A stretch of DNA of 64,000 nucleotides from Sphingomonas sp. TDK1 (lineage in GTDB: Bacteria; Pseudomonadota; Alphaproteobacteria; Sphingomonadales; Sphingomonadaceae), in assembly GCF_001650735.1 (NCBI RefSeq), contig NZ_LXVY01000045.1, forward strand, positions 1-64,000. Direction: 5' to 3'. The position numbers were made by a program, and so were the translations under genes. The notes beneath the pieces are model-generated. The model ran no database searches and was not told where the DNA came from. It saw only the letters and a list, made by a program, of their open reading frames with translations. Below, in pieces: positions 52,461 to 62,334 of this stretch. Numbering within the stretch: the first letter of the stretch is position 1; the number at the start of each line of letters is the position of its first letter.

Positions 52461-53258
52461 ATGGACATCGCCCTCGCCATCCTCGCCTCCGCCATCGCGA
52501 TGACGGTGATCGTCGGCGCCCGCTATATCGCCGCGTCGGCGGGGTTCGCGCTGGCGACGCGCATGCGCCATCCGGGGCTCTATGCCGGCCAGGCCAGGCA
52601 GATCCGCATGGAGATCGGCTGGAGCCTCGCTTCCGCCGCGATCTACGGCATCCCGGCCGGCATCGTCGCCTGGGGCTGGAAGGCACGGGGCTGGACGCTG
52701 ATCTATGCGGACATCCACGCCATGCCGCTCTGGTATCTGCCGGTGTCGGTGTTCCTGTACCTCTTCCTGCACGACACCTGGTTCTACTGGACCCACCGGG
52801 CGATGCACGTCCCGGCACTGTTCCGCCGCTATCACGCCGTCCACCATGCCAGCCGCCCCCCCACGGCCTGGGCGGCGATGAGCTTCCATTGGGGGGAGGC
52901 CCTGTCCGGTGCGATCGTGATTCCGCTGCTGGTCTTCGCAATTCCCATTCATGTCGGCGCGCTTGGCTTGGTGCTGACGATCATGACGGTTATGGGGGTG
53001 ACCAATCACATGGGTTGGGAAATCTTCCCGGCCTTCCTGTGGCGGGGGCCTTTGGGTGCGTGGCTGATCACGGCGAGCCATCATCAGCGCCATCACGAGC
53101 GGTATGGGTGCAATTATGGATTATATTTCCGGTTCTGGGACCGGCTCTGCGGGACCGATCAGGGGCTGGGCCGGTTCGATCCTGCGGCGCGGTACCTGGG
53201 CAATCGTCGCGCTACCGCTGCTGACCAGCGCCGCGCCGCTGGCGACGCTGGAGCTTGA
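52461..53258 (+). CDS. Sterol desaturase / fatty acid hydroxylase superfamily enzyme
   Basis: A 265-residue integral-membrane di-iron oxygenase. The histidine clusters are HDTWFYWTHRAMH (about residues 99-111), HAVHHASRPP (about 119-128) and HHQRHHERY (about 207-215), and there are four or more membrane helices. Members hydroxylate or desaturate lipids, sterols or carotenoids. It is larger than CrtZ and the sequence does not settle the substrate; with a crt cluster 3 kb away a carotenoid or hopanoid role is worth testing. The C-terminus overlaps the next gene out of frame by up to 155 bases. Confidence 0.88.
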   Translation: MDIALAILASAIAMTVIVGARYIAASAGFALATRMRHPGLYAGQARQIRMEIGWSLASAAIYGIPAGIVAWGWKARGWTLIYADIHAMPLWYLPVSVFLYLFLHDTWFYWTHRAMHVPALFRRYHAVHHASRPPTAWAAMSFHWGEALSGAIVIPLLVFAIPIHVGALGLVLTIMTVMGVTNHMGWEIFPAFLWRGPLGAWLITASHHQRHHERYGCNYGLYFRFWDRLCGTDQGLGRFDPAARYLGNRRATAADQRRAAGDAGA

Positions 53259-53607
53259 TTTCACCAGCCTGCGCTCGACGCGCGGCCTGCTGCAGATCTG
53301 CATCGCCCCCGCCGCGAACCAGTTCCCCGATTGCCGCGACGGCCGCGGCGCGATCAAGCGGACGATCCCGGCCGCCGACGGCAAGCTGCGCCTGAGCGGC
53401 CTGGCCCCGGGCGACTATGCCGTGGCGGTGATCCACGACGCGAACGGCAACGGCAAGCTGGATACCTTCATGGGAATTCCGCGCGAGGGGTTCGGCTTTT
53501 CGCGCAACCCGGTGATCGGCTTCGGGCCGCCCCGTTTTTCCGCCGCGCGCTTCCCGCTCCAGGGCGGCGACGACCGGCAGGAAGTCAAGCTGCGCTACCT
53601 GCTCTAG
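53104..53607 (+). CDS. DUF2141 secreted protein
   Basis: A 167-residue protein (if it starts at 53104) whose core (about residues 47-167) matches DUF2141: LDFTSLRSTRGLLQICIAP, LRLSGLAPGDYAVAVIHDANGNGKLD and GIPREGFGFSRNP. A signal-peptide-like stretch WAIVALPLLTSAAPLA (about residues 32-47) comes right before it. The only ATG starts (53104 and 53116) lie deep in the upstream desaturase gene, so the 5' end overlaps it by 143-155 bases in another frame. A later CTG at 53182 would give a normal signal peptide. The function is unknown. Confidence 0.75.
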   Translation: MGAIMDYISGSGTGSAGPIRGWAGSILRRGTWAIVALPLLTSAAPLATLELDFTSLRSTRGLLQICIAPAANQFPDCRDGRGAIKRTIPAADGKLRLSGLAPGDYAVAVIHDANGNGKLDTFMGIPREGFGFSRNPVIGFGPPRFSAARFPLQGGDDRQEVKLRYLL

Positions 53608-53671
53608 GAACTGGGCGACATCGCGGGCGTTTCCCGGGTCCGATCGTCTGATCCTGTTCCCGGAGTATCCC

Positions 53672-54529
53672 ATGCCCTTCCTGCGCCCCGTCGCGAGCGC
53701 CGCTCTCGCCATGCTCCCGCTGTTCGCCGCGGCCCCCGCCTTCGCCCAGCAACAAGGGGCCGACACCCCCCCGGACCTGAACCGCGATACGGTGATGGTG
53801 GGCGTGGGCGCCGCCGTGGTGCCGAGCTATGACGGATCGGACAAGAGCGTGATCACCGCCGCACCGGCCGTGCGCGGCCGTGTCTCCGGCATCAATTTCG
53901 CGCTGCTGGGCAGCCGTGCCTGGGCGGACCTGATCGCCGACAATAACGGCAAGGGCTGGGACTTCCAGGCCGGCCCGGTCGTCAACGTCAATCTCAACCG
54001 CACCTCGCGCATCGACGACCGGCAGGTCGCGGCGCTGGGCAAGGTCGACACCGCGATCGAAGCCGGCGGCTTTGTCGGGCTCGGCAAGCAGGGGCTTATC
54101 ACCAGCGACTATGACAAGCTGACCGTGGGCGTGTCGTACATCCATGACGTCGGCACGGTGCACAAGAGCTACATCGTCTCGCCCTCGGTAAGCTATGGGA
54201 CGCCGCTGAGCCGCAAGGCCTATGTGCTGCTGAACCTCTCGGCCAACTACATGGGCAACGGCTATGCCCAGACCTATTTCGGCGTGACGCCGGGCGGCAG
54301 CGCGCGGAGCGGCCTGCCGGTCTACAACGCGCGCAAGGGCTGGAAGGACTGGACGCTGGGCGCGATGGGCAACGTGTCCCTGACCGGCGATCTTACCCAT
54401 GGTCTTTCGGTGGTGGGCGGCGTCGCCTATCGCCGCATGCTCGACGACGCTGCGGACTCGCCGATCGTGCGGATCGCCGGTTCGCGCGACCAATGGTTCG
54501 GTGCGCTCGGTCTCGCCTACACATTCTGA
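53672..54529 (+). CDS. MipA/OmpV family outer-membrane protein
   Basis: A 285-residue exported beta-barrel protein. The signal peptide ends near APAFAQQ (about residue 25). The mature part has the MipA/OmpV pattern: MVGVGAAVVPSYDGSDKS near the start, alternating hydrophobic strands, KLTVGVSYIHDVG and a C-terminal aromatic strand LGLAYTF. MipA was described as a scaffold for murein synthesis; most members have no known role. It follows the DUF2141 gene by 64 bases. Confidence 0.88.
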   Translation: MPFLRPVASAALAMLPLFAAAPAFAQQQGADTPPDLNRDTVMVGVGAAVVPSYDGSDKSVITAAPAVRGRVSGINFALLGSRAWADLIADNNGKGWDFQAGPVVNVNLNRTSRIDDRQVAALGKVDTAIEAGGFVGLGKQGLITSDYDKLTVGVSYIHDVGTVHKSYIVSPSVSYGTPLSRKAYVLLNLSANYMGNGYAQTYFGVTPGGSARSGLPVYNARKGWKDWTLGAMGNVSLTGDLTHGLSVVGGVAYRRMLDDAADSPIVRIAGSRDQWFGALGLAYTF

Positions 54530-54681
54530 ACGGACACACAAAATGCGCCGAACGGTTGCATTCGGACACGCTTCCGAATTGCCCCGCCCGGATCGCCACT
54601 GTAGCTAGTAGGCCGATCAGGTCTTTTTCGCTGTATCTAGTGAGTCTTCGTCGCGGAAGGGGCCGTAACAGGGGGGAAGGC

Positions 54682-55377
54682 ATGAAACTACATGCAGTAG
54701 CTGGCGTTCTGGGTTTCGCTGCCGCATCGATCGCGACGCCGAGCCTGGCGATGACGATCGATACCACCGGTCCCTATGTTTCGCAGGTCTATTCCTTCGG
54801 TGCGGGCGCTACGCCCACCTATGGCCAGACCTTCACCGTCGGACGCGAGAACGCGCTGAACGCCTTCACCTTCTTCCTTGGCGGTGGTCCGGTCAATGTC
54901 CGCGCCTATGTCTATGCCTGGACCGGCCACCGGGCGAGCGGCGGGGCGTTCTACGCGAGTGACGTCCGCAGCTTCGGCGGCACCAAGGGCACGTCGTTCG
55001 ACGCGCTCACCTTCAACGTCGGCGCGGTCGACCTTGCTGCCGGCCATCGCTATGTCGCGTTTCTTACGACGGCAGGCGTCGACCAGCCCGGCAATGCGAG
55101 CTTTGCCTGGATGCCGACCGCTGGGTCCTTGGGCAGCGACGCCTATGCCGGCGGCGATTTCGTCTACACCAACGGCACCCTGGCCCAGACGCTCGGCCGC
55201 AACTGGGACGATAGCGCAGGCGCCTATGGCGACGTGCAGTTCAAGGCGGATTTCAGCGTCGGGGCCACGTCGGGCGTACCCGAGCCGGCCGCCTGGGCGA
55301 TGATGATCGGCGGCTTCGGCCTTGCCGGTGGGGCGCTGCGCCGCCGCCGTGCGCGGACATTGCTGCGCCTCGCCTGA
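54682..55377 (+). CDS. PEPxxWA-CTERM sorting-domain protein
   Basis: A 231-residue secreted protein. The signal peptide (MKLHAVAGVLGFAAASIA to about residue 23) is followed by a beta-rich domain with Thr, Tyr, Gly and aromatic residues, and by the sorting tail: VPEPAAWAMMIGGFGLAGG and then Arg-rich RRRR. The tail is recognised by exosortase, which cuts and anchors or releases the protein, usually in polysaccharide-making bacteria. The ATG has GGGGGGAAGG upstream. Function of the mature domain is unknown. Confidence 0.88.
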   Translation: MKLHAVAGVLGFAAASIATPSLAMTIDTTGPYVSQVYSFGAGATPTYGQTFTVGRENALNAFTFFLGGGPVNVRAYVYAWTGHRASGGAFYASDVRSFGGTKGTSFDALTFNVGAVDLAAGHRYVAFLTTAGVDQPGNASFAWMPTAGSLGSDAYAGGDFVYTNGTLAQTLGRNWDDSAGAYGDVQFKADFSVGATSGVPEPAAWAMMIGGFGLAGGALRRRRARTLLRLA

Positions 55378-55451
55378 TCTTCCTAACCTTTGGTAGGCAT
55401 GCGGCGCGTCGGGATTGCCGGGCGCGCCGCGGGCCTGTACACGACGAACCA

Positions 55452-55547
55452 TTCCCCGGGGGACCGCTGATGCAGCGGTTGAGAGGAAGGCCGCAGCCTT
55501 CGACCCGCTGAACCTGATCCGGTTGACACCGGCGTAGGGAGGGAGGG
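55452..55547 (+). promoter_or_regulatory. TPP riboswitch (thi box)
   Basis: The leader of thiC holds the THI-box pieces in order: a P1/P2 5' side, the CTGATGCAG and TTGAGAG stretch (the conserved CTGAGA-type element), ACCCGCTGAACCTGATC, and CCGGTTGACACCGGCGTAGGGA, which is the hallmark 3' part. It should bind thiamine diphosphate and lower thiC expression when thiamine is plentiful, most likely by hiding the ribosome binding site (AAGGAG at about 55589-55594). Confidence 0.93.
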
Positions 55548-55603
55548 TCTTGTTTCCCGAGGTCCATCTGCTCCCCGCGTACCGCCCGAAGGAGTAGACG
55601 AGC

Positions 55604-57475
<1,872 letters not shown>

Positions 57476-57482
57476 CCGGGAC

Positions 57483-57511
57483 GGGGGCGGCGCAGGCTTG
57501 CCGCCCCCTTT
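57483..57511 (+). terminator. Intrinsic terminator of thiC
   Basis: A perfect nine-base stem GGGGGCGGC (57483-57491) with GCCGCCCCC (57500-57508), an eight-base loop and a short TTT. It begins seven bases after the thiC stop. The stem is strong and the T-run short. Confidence 0.8.
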
Positions 57512-57593
57512 GCCCGCTGCGTCCCGCCTTGGGACGAGAAAAATCGTTTCCTCTGGAACCCTGGGGCGATTTGCCGGTTCACGGCCGCGTGGA

Positions 57594-57608
57594 TTAATAG
57601 AATATTAA
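57594..57608 (+). promoter_or_regulatory. CtrA-type binding site
   Basis: TTAA-N7-TTAA, followed by CC (57594-57610), is an exact match to the CtrA box TTAA-N7-TTAAC known from Caulobacter and kept in Sphingomonadales. Its middle is also a palindrome (TTAATA-GAA-TATTAA). It lies about 100 bases before the start of the second PEPxxWA-CTERM gene. TTAA is rare in this GC-rich window, which makes a chance match less likely. Confidence 0.55.
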
Positions 57609-57703
57609 CCATGATGGCGCAGGCCGATCGGGTCCCGCGCCTCCGTATTTACACGGCGGCGGCCGGGAGAGGATGCCCCAAGGGGCACAACACAGGGGGC
57701 GAC

Positions 57704-58375
57704 ATGATGAAGGCTTGGATCGCAGCGTTTGCACTGGTTTGTCTCGCCGCGCCTGCCGCAGCGCAGACCTTTTCGAACTCCGGCACGATCAGCATTCCGG
57801 ACAGGGTCGGCAACGCCAACGGCTATGCCGACAGCGTCATCAATGTGTCGGGCCTCAATGGTCGCCTTTCCGGCCTGTCGCTCACGCTGACCGGAATCAG
57901 CCACAGCTTCTCCAACGATCTCGTCTTCGGCCTGGTCGCGGAGAATGCGGGGATCGGCTTCATCTTCTGGAGCGAGGCCGGCTTCAACAACGCGCTGTCC
58001 AACGTCACGGTGAGCTTCAGCGACAGCGCCGCGGGCTTCCTGCCCTATTCGCTGGCGACGACCGCACCGATCACCGCGGGGACCTATCTGCCGTCCAACT
58101 GGGCCGGCTACGGTGTCGCCGGCGTGAACAATGCGGTGTTCTTTTCCGACTTCTACGGCATCAACCCCAATGGCGACTGGCGCCTGATCGCGCTGGATAC
58201 GGGCGAAGGGGATGTCGGGTCGGTCGGCGGCGGCTGGAGCCTGACCATGTCGACCACGCCGGTCGGCGGCGCCGTGCCGGAACCGGCGAGCTGGGCGATG
58301 CTGATCGGCGGCTTCGCGCTGGCCGGCAGCGCGCTGCGCCGGCAGCGGACCAGCCGGGCCGCGCTCGCCGCCTGA
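57704..58375 (+). CDS. PEPxxWA-CTERM protein with a proprotein-convertase P-like domain
   Basis: A 223-residue secreted protein. A signal peptide (to about residue 21, PAAAQ) leads into a beta-sandwich domain that resembles the P (Homo B) domain: ISIPDRVGNANGYADSVINV, SHSFSNDLVFGLVAEN and NGDWRLIALDTGEGD with GGGWSLTM at the end. The tail PEPASWAMLIGGFALAGSALRR is an exosortase sorting signal. The start at 57704 has GGGGG seven bases upstream. A CtrA-type box lies upstream. Confidence 0.88.
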   Translation: MMKAWIAAFALVCLAAPAAAQTFSNSGTISIPDRVGNANGYADSVINVSGLNGRLSGLSLTLTGISHSFSNDLVFGLVAENAGIGFIFWSEAGFNNALSNVTVSFSDSAAGFLPYSLATTAPITAGTYLPSNWAGYGVAGVNNAVFFSDFYGINPNGDWRLIALDTGEGDVGSVGGGWSLTMSTTPVGGAVPEPASWAMLIGGFALAGSALRRQRTSRAALAA

Positions 58376-58384
58376 TCCTGCCGC

Positions 58385-58427
58385 GGCGCTGCCGGTGCCA
58401 CCGCCTCACGGCGTGGCCGGCAGCGCC
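58385..58427. terminator. Hairpin between a CTERM gene and ung
   Basis: GGCGCTGCCGG (58385-58395) pairs perfectly with CCGGCAGCGCC (58417-58427), and CCAC with GTGG inside. It spans the ends of two convergent genes, including the ung stop codon. It could stop the CTERM transcript and, in the other direction, the ung transcript. No clear T-run follows. Confidence 0.45.
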
Positions 58428-59104
58428 CAGTCGATCGGCTTCTGGCCGATGCACTCCAGAAACGCGTTCGTCCGGCTGAACGGACGCGACCCGAAAAAGC
58501 CGGCATGCGCCGACAGCGGCGACGGGTGCGGCGATTTCAGCACGAGGTGCCGCCCGCCCTTCTCGATCGAGTCGACAAAGGCCGCCTTTTTCTGCGCATG
58601 CGCGCCCCAGAGCAGGAACACCACCGGCTCGGGCCGGGCATTGACCAGCCGGATCACCGCATCGGTGAAGCGCTCCCAGCCCCGCCCCTGATGCGCCGCC
58701 GCGCGCCCCATCTCCACCGTCAGCACCGCGTTGAGCAGCAGCACGCCCTGCCGGGCCCAATGCTCGAGAAAGCCGTGTCGCGCGCGCGGGATGCCGAGAT
58801 CGGTTTCCATCTCCTTGTAGATGTTGACGAGGCTGGGCGGCGTCCGGACACCCGGCTGGACGGAGAAGCACAGCCCGTGCGCCTGCCCTTCGCCATGATA
58901 GGGGTCCTGCCCCAGGATGACGACGCGCACCTGCTCCAGCGGCGTCAGGTCGAGCGCGCGAAACCAGTCGCTGCCGGCCGGGAAAATGCGTTTCCCGGCG
59001 GCTTTCTCGGCACGCAGATAGTCCCGCAGCGCGGCCATATAGGGTTGGGCGAACTCTTCCTCGAGCGGGGCCAGCCAGCTCGGGTGCAGCTTGATCGTGG
59101 ACAT
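58406..59104 (-). CDS. ung: Uracil-DNA glycosylase
   Basis: A 232-residue family 1 UDG that removes uracil from DNA. The water-activating loop GQDPYH (about residues 65-70, Asp67), GLCFSVQPGVRTPPSLVNI, LLLNAVLTVE and the His loop HPSPLSAH (about 188-195) are all typical. Length is normal. The ATG at 59104 is taken over the upstream in-frame one at 59140 since the family starts near this point. Divergent from the secreted jelly-roll protein. Confidence 0.96.
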   Translation of the reverse strand: MSTIKLHPSWLAPLEEEFAQPYMAALRDYLRAEKAAGKRIFPAGSDWFRALDLTPLEQVRVVILGQDPYHGEGQAHGLCFSVQPGVRTPPSLVNIYKEMETDLGIPRARHGFLEHWARQGVLLLNAVLTVEMGRAAAHQGRGWERFTDAVIRLVNARPEPVVFLLWGAHAQKKAAFVDSIEKGGRHLVLKSPHPSPLSAHAGFFGSRPFSRTNAFLECIGQKPIDWALPATP

Positions 59105-59150
59105 GGCGCCCTCTGTCCGGTGCGCGGACAAGCGTGTCAATCACAGGCTA

Positions 59151-59178
59151 TTGACAGCGTTGACGCAAACGATAGCTT
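59151..59178 (+). promoter_or_regulatory. Possible sigma-70 promoter
   Basis: TTGACA (59151-59156) is an exact -35 match, with TAGCTT about 16 bases downstream as a weak -10. It lies about 50 bases upstream of the ATG at 59227 in the gap divergent from ung. Transcription has not been shown. Confidence 0.35.
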
Positions 59179-59226
59179 TCGTGGACAACAAGCATGAAGC
59201 AACGACAACCAAAGAGGAGGGGTGCC

Positions 59227-59781
59227 ATGACATCATGGCTGATCGCGTTCGCATATGGTGTCGGCATGGTCGCGTCGCCCGCGCCGGCCCAGGCGCAACC
59301 GCAGAGCGACGTTTCCAAGCAAATCATCAACGCCCCGGCGCCGGAAAGCTTCGCCGTCTATGGCCTCCCCGCGCAGCCTGCGGTGGTGAAGGACAAGAAT
59401 GTGCAGGGCGGCAGGGCGCTGCGCGTCGCGATCCCGGCGGCGTCGGACCAGCCCTGGACGATCGGGCTGACCTCCACGGTCACCCAGCCCGTCAAGAAGG
59501 GCGACAAGCTGGTGGTCGCGGCATGGATCCGCGCCGCCACCCTGCCGGACGGCGCAACCAGCGCCAAGATCGCCGCGCTCCAGATCAATCTGTCGAAGGC
59601 GCCCTACACGCCGGTGTTCAAGGGCGAGGCCGAAGCGACGGCCGCGTGGAAGATGGTGCACGCCAGCGGCATCGCCGATCGCGATTATGCCGCGGGCGAA
59701 CTCACCGCCTCGATGCAGCTCGCCACGGGCAAGCAGGTGCTCGACGTGGGGCCGATCCTGGTGCTCGACCTCAACAAGTGA
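59227..59781 (+). CDS. Secreted jelly-roll (carbohydrate-binding-like) protein
   Basis: A 184-residue exported protein with a signal peptide ending near PAQAQ (about residue 23). The rest reads like a single beta jelly-roll of the CBM4/9 or CBM6-like kind: DKNVQGGRALRVAIP, a central VKKGDKLVVAAWIRAATLP strand and a final VLDVGPILVLDL strand. No catalytic domain is attached. It may bind a sugar polymer at the cell surface; this is inferred from fold-like features only. The ATG at 59227 has AGGAGG upstream. It overlaps the convergent DUF1810 gene by 11 bases. Confidence 0.7.
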   Translation: MTSWLIAFAYGVGMVASPAPAQAQPQSDVSKQIINAPAPESFAVYGLPAQPAVVKDKNVQGGRALRVAIPAASDQPWTIGLTSTVTQPVKKGDKLVVAAWIRAATLPDGATSAKIAALQINLSKAPYTPVFKGEAEATAAWKMVHASGIADRDYAAGELTASMQLATGKQVLDVGPILVLDLNK

Positions 59782-60193
59782 TCCGCCGCAGCGTCTCCGG
59801 ATCACGGCTGCCGGCATAGAAGGCATCGAGACAGGCGGCGAAGATGCCGTCCGGCTCGATGTCCGCCGCCTCGAACAGGGTCATCGAGGAACGGACCTTC
59901 ATCGCGTCGATGTCGCCGAGGATCGCCTCGGCGCGGCGTTTGCCGGCATGGGCGAGCAGCGTCCGTGTCAGGTCCCGCAACCGCGGGCCGAGCAGCGGGT
60001 GCGCCAGATAGGCGCGCGCCTCTTCCAGATCGGCAATGGCATAACGCTGCGCCATGTCGCTCCGGCCGAGCCCCGCGATCTGCGGGAAGATATACCAGAT
60101 CCAGTGGCTGGTCTTGCGGCCGCGCTGGAGTTCCGCACGCGCGACCGCAAAGTCTGTCGCCTGGGCGGCGACGAAGCGGTCGAGCGGGTCCAT
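59771..60193 (-). CDS. DUF1810 family protein
   Basis: A 140-residue protein with the DUF1810 wording: LDRFVAAQATDFAVARAELQRGRKTSHWIWYIFPQIAGL-type text near the start (about residues 4-42), MAQRYAI, a DLTRTLLAHAG helix, and KVRSSMTLFEAA near the end (about 98-109). Members sometimes occur with NADAR or ribosyl-hydrolase genes; the function is not known. Older annotations call them calpastatin by mistake. It is 13 bases downstream of ubiG on the same strand, so it probably shares its transcript. Confidence 0.85.
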   Translation of the reverse strand: MDPLDRFVAAQATDFAVARAELQRGRKTSHWIWYIFPQIAGLGRSDMAQRYAIADLEEARAYLAHPLLGPRLRDLTRTLLAHAGKRRAEAILGDIDAMKVRSSMTLFEAADIEPDGIFAACLDAFYAGSRDPETLRRITC

Positions 60194-60206
60194 GGCAGTC
60201 TCCTCG

Positions 60207-60938
60207 TCAGCTGCGGATCGCCGTCACCAGATAGTTGAGCGCCTCGTTCTCGGTCACCACGAAACCACGGGTGGGCGAGAAGCTCAGGCCCTGGCGGTCG
60301 ATCACCTTCAGGCCCGAATCCGCGAGCAGCGCCTCAAGTTCCTCCGGCTTGAGGAAGCGGCTCCAGTCGTGCGTGCCCTTGGGAATCGCGCCGGCGCCTT
60401 CGGCGAGCGTAATCATCGCCAGCCGCGAGAGCGGCGTGCGGTTGGGCGTGGAAAGCACCATGAGCCCGCCCTCGGCCAGCGCGCCGGCAAGCCCGCGCAC
60501 GAAGCCGGCGGGATCGCTGACATGCTCGATCACTTCCATCGAGGTGACAAGATCGAAGCTGCGACCGGCCAGATCCTCGATCCCGCCATGGACATAATCG
60601 ATCGGCAGGCCGGACAGTTCGGCATGCGCGCGCGCCGCGCCGATATTTTCCGCCGCCGCATCCACCCCGGTTACCCGCGCGCCGAGGCGGGCGAGCGGCT
60701 CGCACAAAAGGCCGGCGCCGCAGCCCACATCGATGGCGGCCTTGCCGGTCAGCGGCATGAAGTCCGCCGAATCACCTGCCCAATGTTCGTCGATCGCGCG
60801 GCGGATATAGCCCAGCCGCGCAGGATTCAGCCGGTGGAGCATGGCGGAGGAACCCTTTGGATTCCACCAATCGGCCGCCAGACGACCGAAATGTTCCGCT
60901 TCTCGGGGGTCAATCGTAGCTATTGTTGCGTTCGGCAT
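60207..60938 (-). CDS. ubiG: Ubiquinone O-methyltransferase UbiG
   Basis: A 243-residue SAM-dependent methyltransferase that carries out both O-methylations in ubiquinone synthesis. The family start EAEHFGRLAADWWNPKGSSAMLHRLNPARL (about residues 14-43) is nearly diagnostic; motif I is AIDVGCGAGLLCEPLARLG (about 68-86), followed by SMEVIEHVSDPAGFV and STPNRTPLSR. Length is normal. It is divergent from lysC with 58 bases between starts. Confidence 0.95.
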   Translation of the reverse strand: MPNATIATIDPREAEHFGRLAADWWNPKGSSAMLHRLNPARLGYIRRAIDEHWAGDSADFMPLTGKAAIDVGCGAGLLCEPLARLGARVTGVDAAAENIGAARAHAELSGLPIDYVHGGIEDLAGRSFDLVTSMEVIEHVSDPAGFVRGLAGALAEGGLMVLSTPNRTPLSRLAMITLAEGAGAIPKGTHDWSRFLKPEELEALLADSGLKVIDRQGLSFSPTRGFVVTENEALNYLVTAIRS

Positions 60939-60996
60939 CGCTGGCTCCTATCAGGCACGCCCATCTCTCCCAAGGGCAGGAAACAAGCAACCAGCC

Positions 60997-62268
60997 ATGG
61001 CGCGTATCGTAATGAAGTTCGGCGGCACATCGATGGCCGGGATCGAGCGTATCCGCAGCGTCGCTGCCCGCGTCAAACGCGAGTGGGAGGCGGGCAACCA
61101 GGTCGCGGTGGTCGTCTCGGCGATGGCAGGCGAGACCGATCGCCTGGTCGGCTTCTGCCGCGAGGCCTCGTCGCTCTACGACCCCAAGGAATATGACGTC
61201 GTCGTTTCCGCCGGCGAGCAGATCACCAGCGGCCTGCTGGCGATCGCGCTGCAGGCGATCGGCGTGCCGGCGCGCTCCTGGCTCGGCTGGCAGCTGCCGG
61301 TGCAGACCTCGGACGCCTTCGCCAAGGCGCGCATCGAGGAGATCGGCACCGACGCGCTGCTCGCCAGCATGGGTAACGGTGAAGTCGCCGTTATCCCCGG
61401 CTTCCAGGGCGTGCACGAGGACCGGATCACCACGCTCGGGCGTGGTGGATCGGACACCTCGGCGGTGGCGGTGGCAGCGGCGGTGAAGGCCGATCGCTGC
61501 GACATCTACACCGATGTCGACGGCGTCTACACCACCGATCCGCGCATCGTGCCCCGCGCACGCAAGCTGAAGCGCGTGACCTATGAGGAAATGCTCGAAC
61601 TCGCCAGCGTCGGCGCCAAGGTGCTCCAGACCCGTTCGGTCGGCCTGGCGATGAAGGAAGGGGTTCGCGTGCAGGTGCTCTCGTCCTTCACGGGCGACGA
61701 CGCGCCGATGGCAGATACATTGCCCGGGACGATGATCGTGGGCGAAGAGGAGATTCAGGACGTGGAACGCCAGCTCATCACCGGCATCGCGCACGACAAG
61801 AACGAGGCCAAGATCACCCTGACCGCAGTGCCGGACAAGCCCGGCGCGGTGGCATCGATCTTCACGCCGCTTGCCGATGCCAGCATCAATGTCGACATGA
61901 TCATCCAGAACATCGCGCACCAGAGCGCCGGCAGCGCCAGCGCGACGGACGTGACGTTCACGGTGCCGGCGGCGGATCTCGCCCGCTCGCTGGAGATCCT
62001 GGCGCAGCAGAAGGAAGCGATCGGCTTCACCGGCATCAGCCACGACACGCGCGTGGCCAAGGTCTCGGTGGTCGGCGTGGGCATGCGCAGCCATGCGGGC
62101 GTCGCCGCGACGATGTTCCAGACGCTGGGCGCGCGCGGCATCAACATCCAGGCGATCACCACCTCCGAGATCAAGGTCTCGGTGCTGATCGAGGAAGACT
62201 ATACCGAGCTCGCGGTGCGCGTGCTGCACACGGCCTATGGCCTCGACGCGGAAGACGTCGCGGCGTGA
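60997..62268 (+). CDS. lysC: Aspartate kinase
   Basis: A 423-residue monofunctional aspartokinase, the first step towards lysine, threonine and methionine. The kinase start is VMKFGGTSMAG (about residues 5-15), with GRGGSDTSAVAVAAA and DVDGVYTTDPR. Two ACT domains fill the C-terminal third (from about residue 275, with ITLTAVPDKPGAVASIF and KVSVVGVGMRSHAGVAATMF) and bind the feedback inhibitors, probably lysine and threonine. The ATG at 60997 gives the family start. A hairpin follows at 62276. Confidence 0.96.
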   Translation: MARIVMKFGGTSMAGIERIRSVAARVKREWEAGNQVAVVVSAMAGETDRLVGFCREASSLYDPKEYDVVVSAGEQITSGLLAIALQAIGVPARSWLGWQLPVQTSDAFAKARIEEIGTDALLASMGNGEVAVIPGFQGVHEDRITTLGRGGSDTSAVAVAAAVKADRCDIYTDVDGVYTTDPRIVPRARKLKRVTYEEMLELASVGAKVLQTRSVGLAMKEGVRVQVLSSFTGDDAPMADTLPGTMIVGEEEIQDVERQLITGIAHDKNEAKITLTAVPDKPGAVASIFTPLADASINVDMIIQNIAHQSAGSASATDVTFTVPAADLARSLEILAQQKEAIGFTGISHDTRVAKVSVVGVGMRSHAGVAATMFQTLGARGINIQAITTSEIKVSVLIEEDYTELAVRVLHTAYGLDAEDVAA

Positions 62269-62275
62269 TCCGGCG

Positions 62276-62305
62276 CTCGGCAAGCGGCGCGCGCCTCTTG
62301 CCGAG
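62276..62305 (+). terminator. Hairpin after lysC
   Basis: CTCGGCAAG (62276-62284) and CTTGCCGAG (62297-62305) form a perfect nine-base stem with a twelve-base loop, beginning seven bases after the lysC stop. No T-run follows, so it is a weak terminator or an mRNA end-stabilising hairpin. Confidence 0.5.
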
Positions 62306-62334
62306 TCCGTACCCCGGCGGCTAGGTCCGGCGGC

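Noticed and set aside
52461..53258. Calling the hydroxylase CrtZ
   Set aside because: The His clusters belong to the same superfamily, but the protein is about 100 residues longer than CrtZ and reads as a sterol desaturase-like enzyme; proximity to crt genes is not enough.
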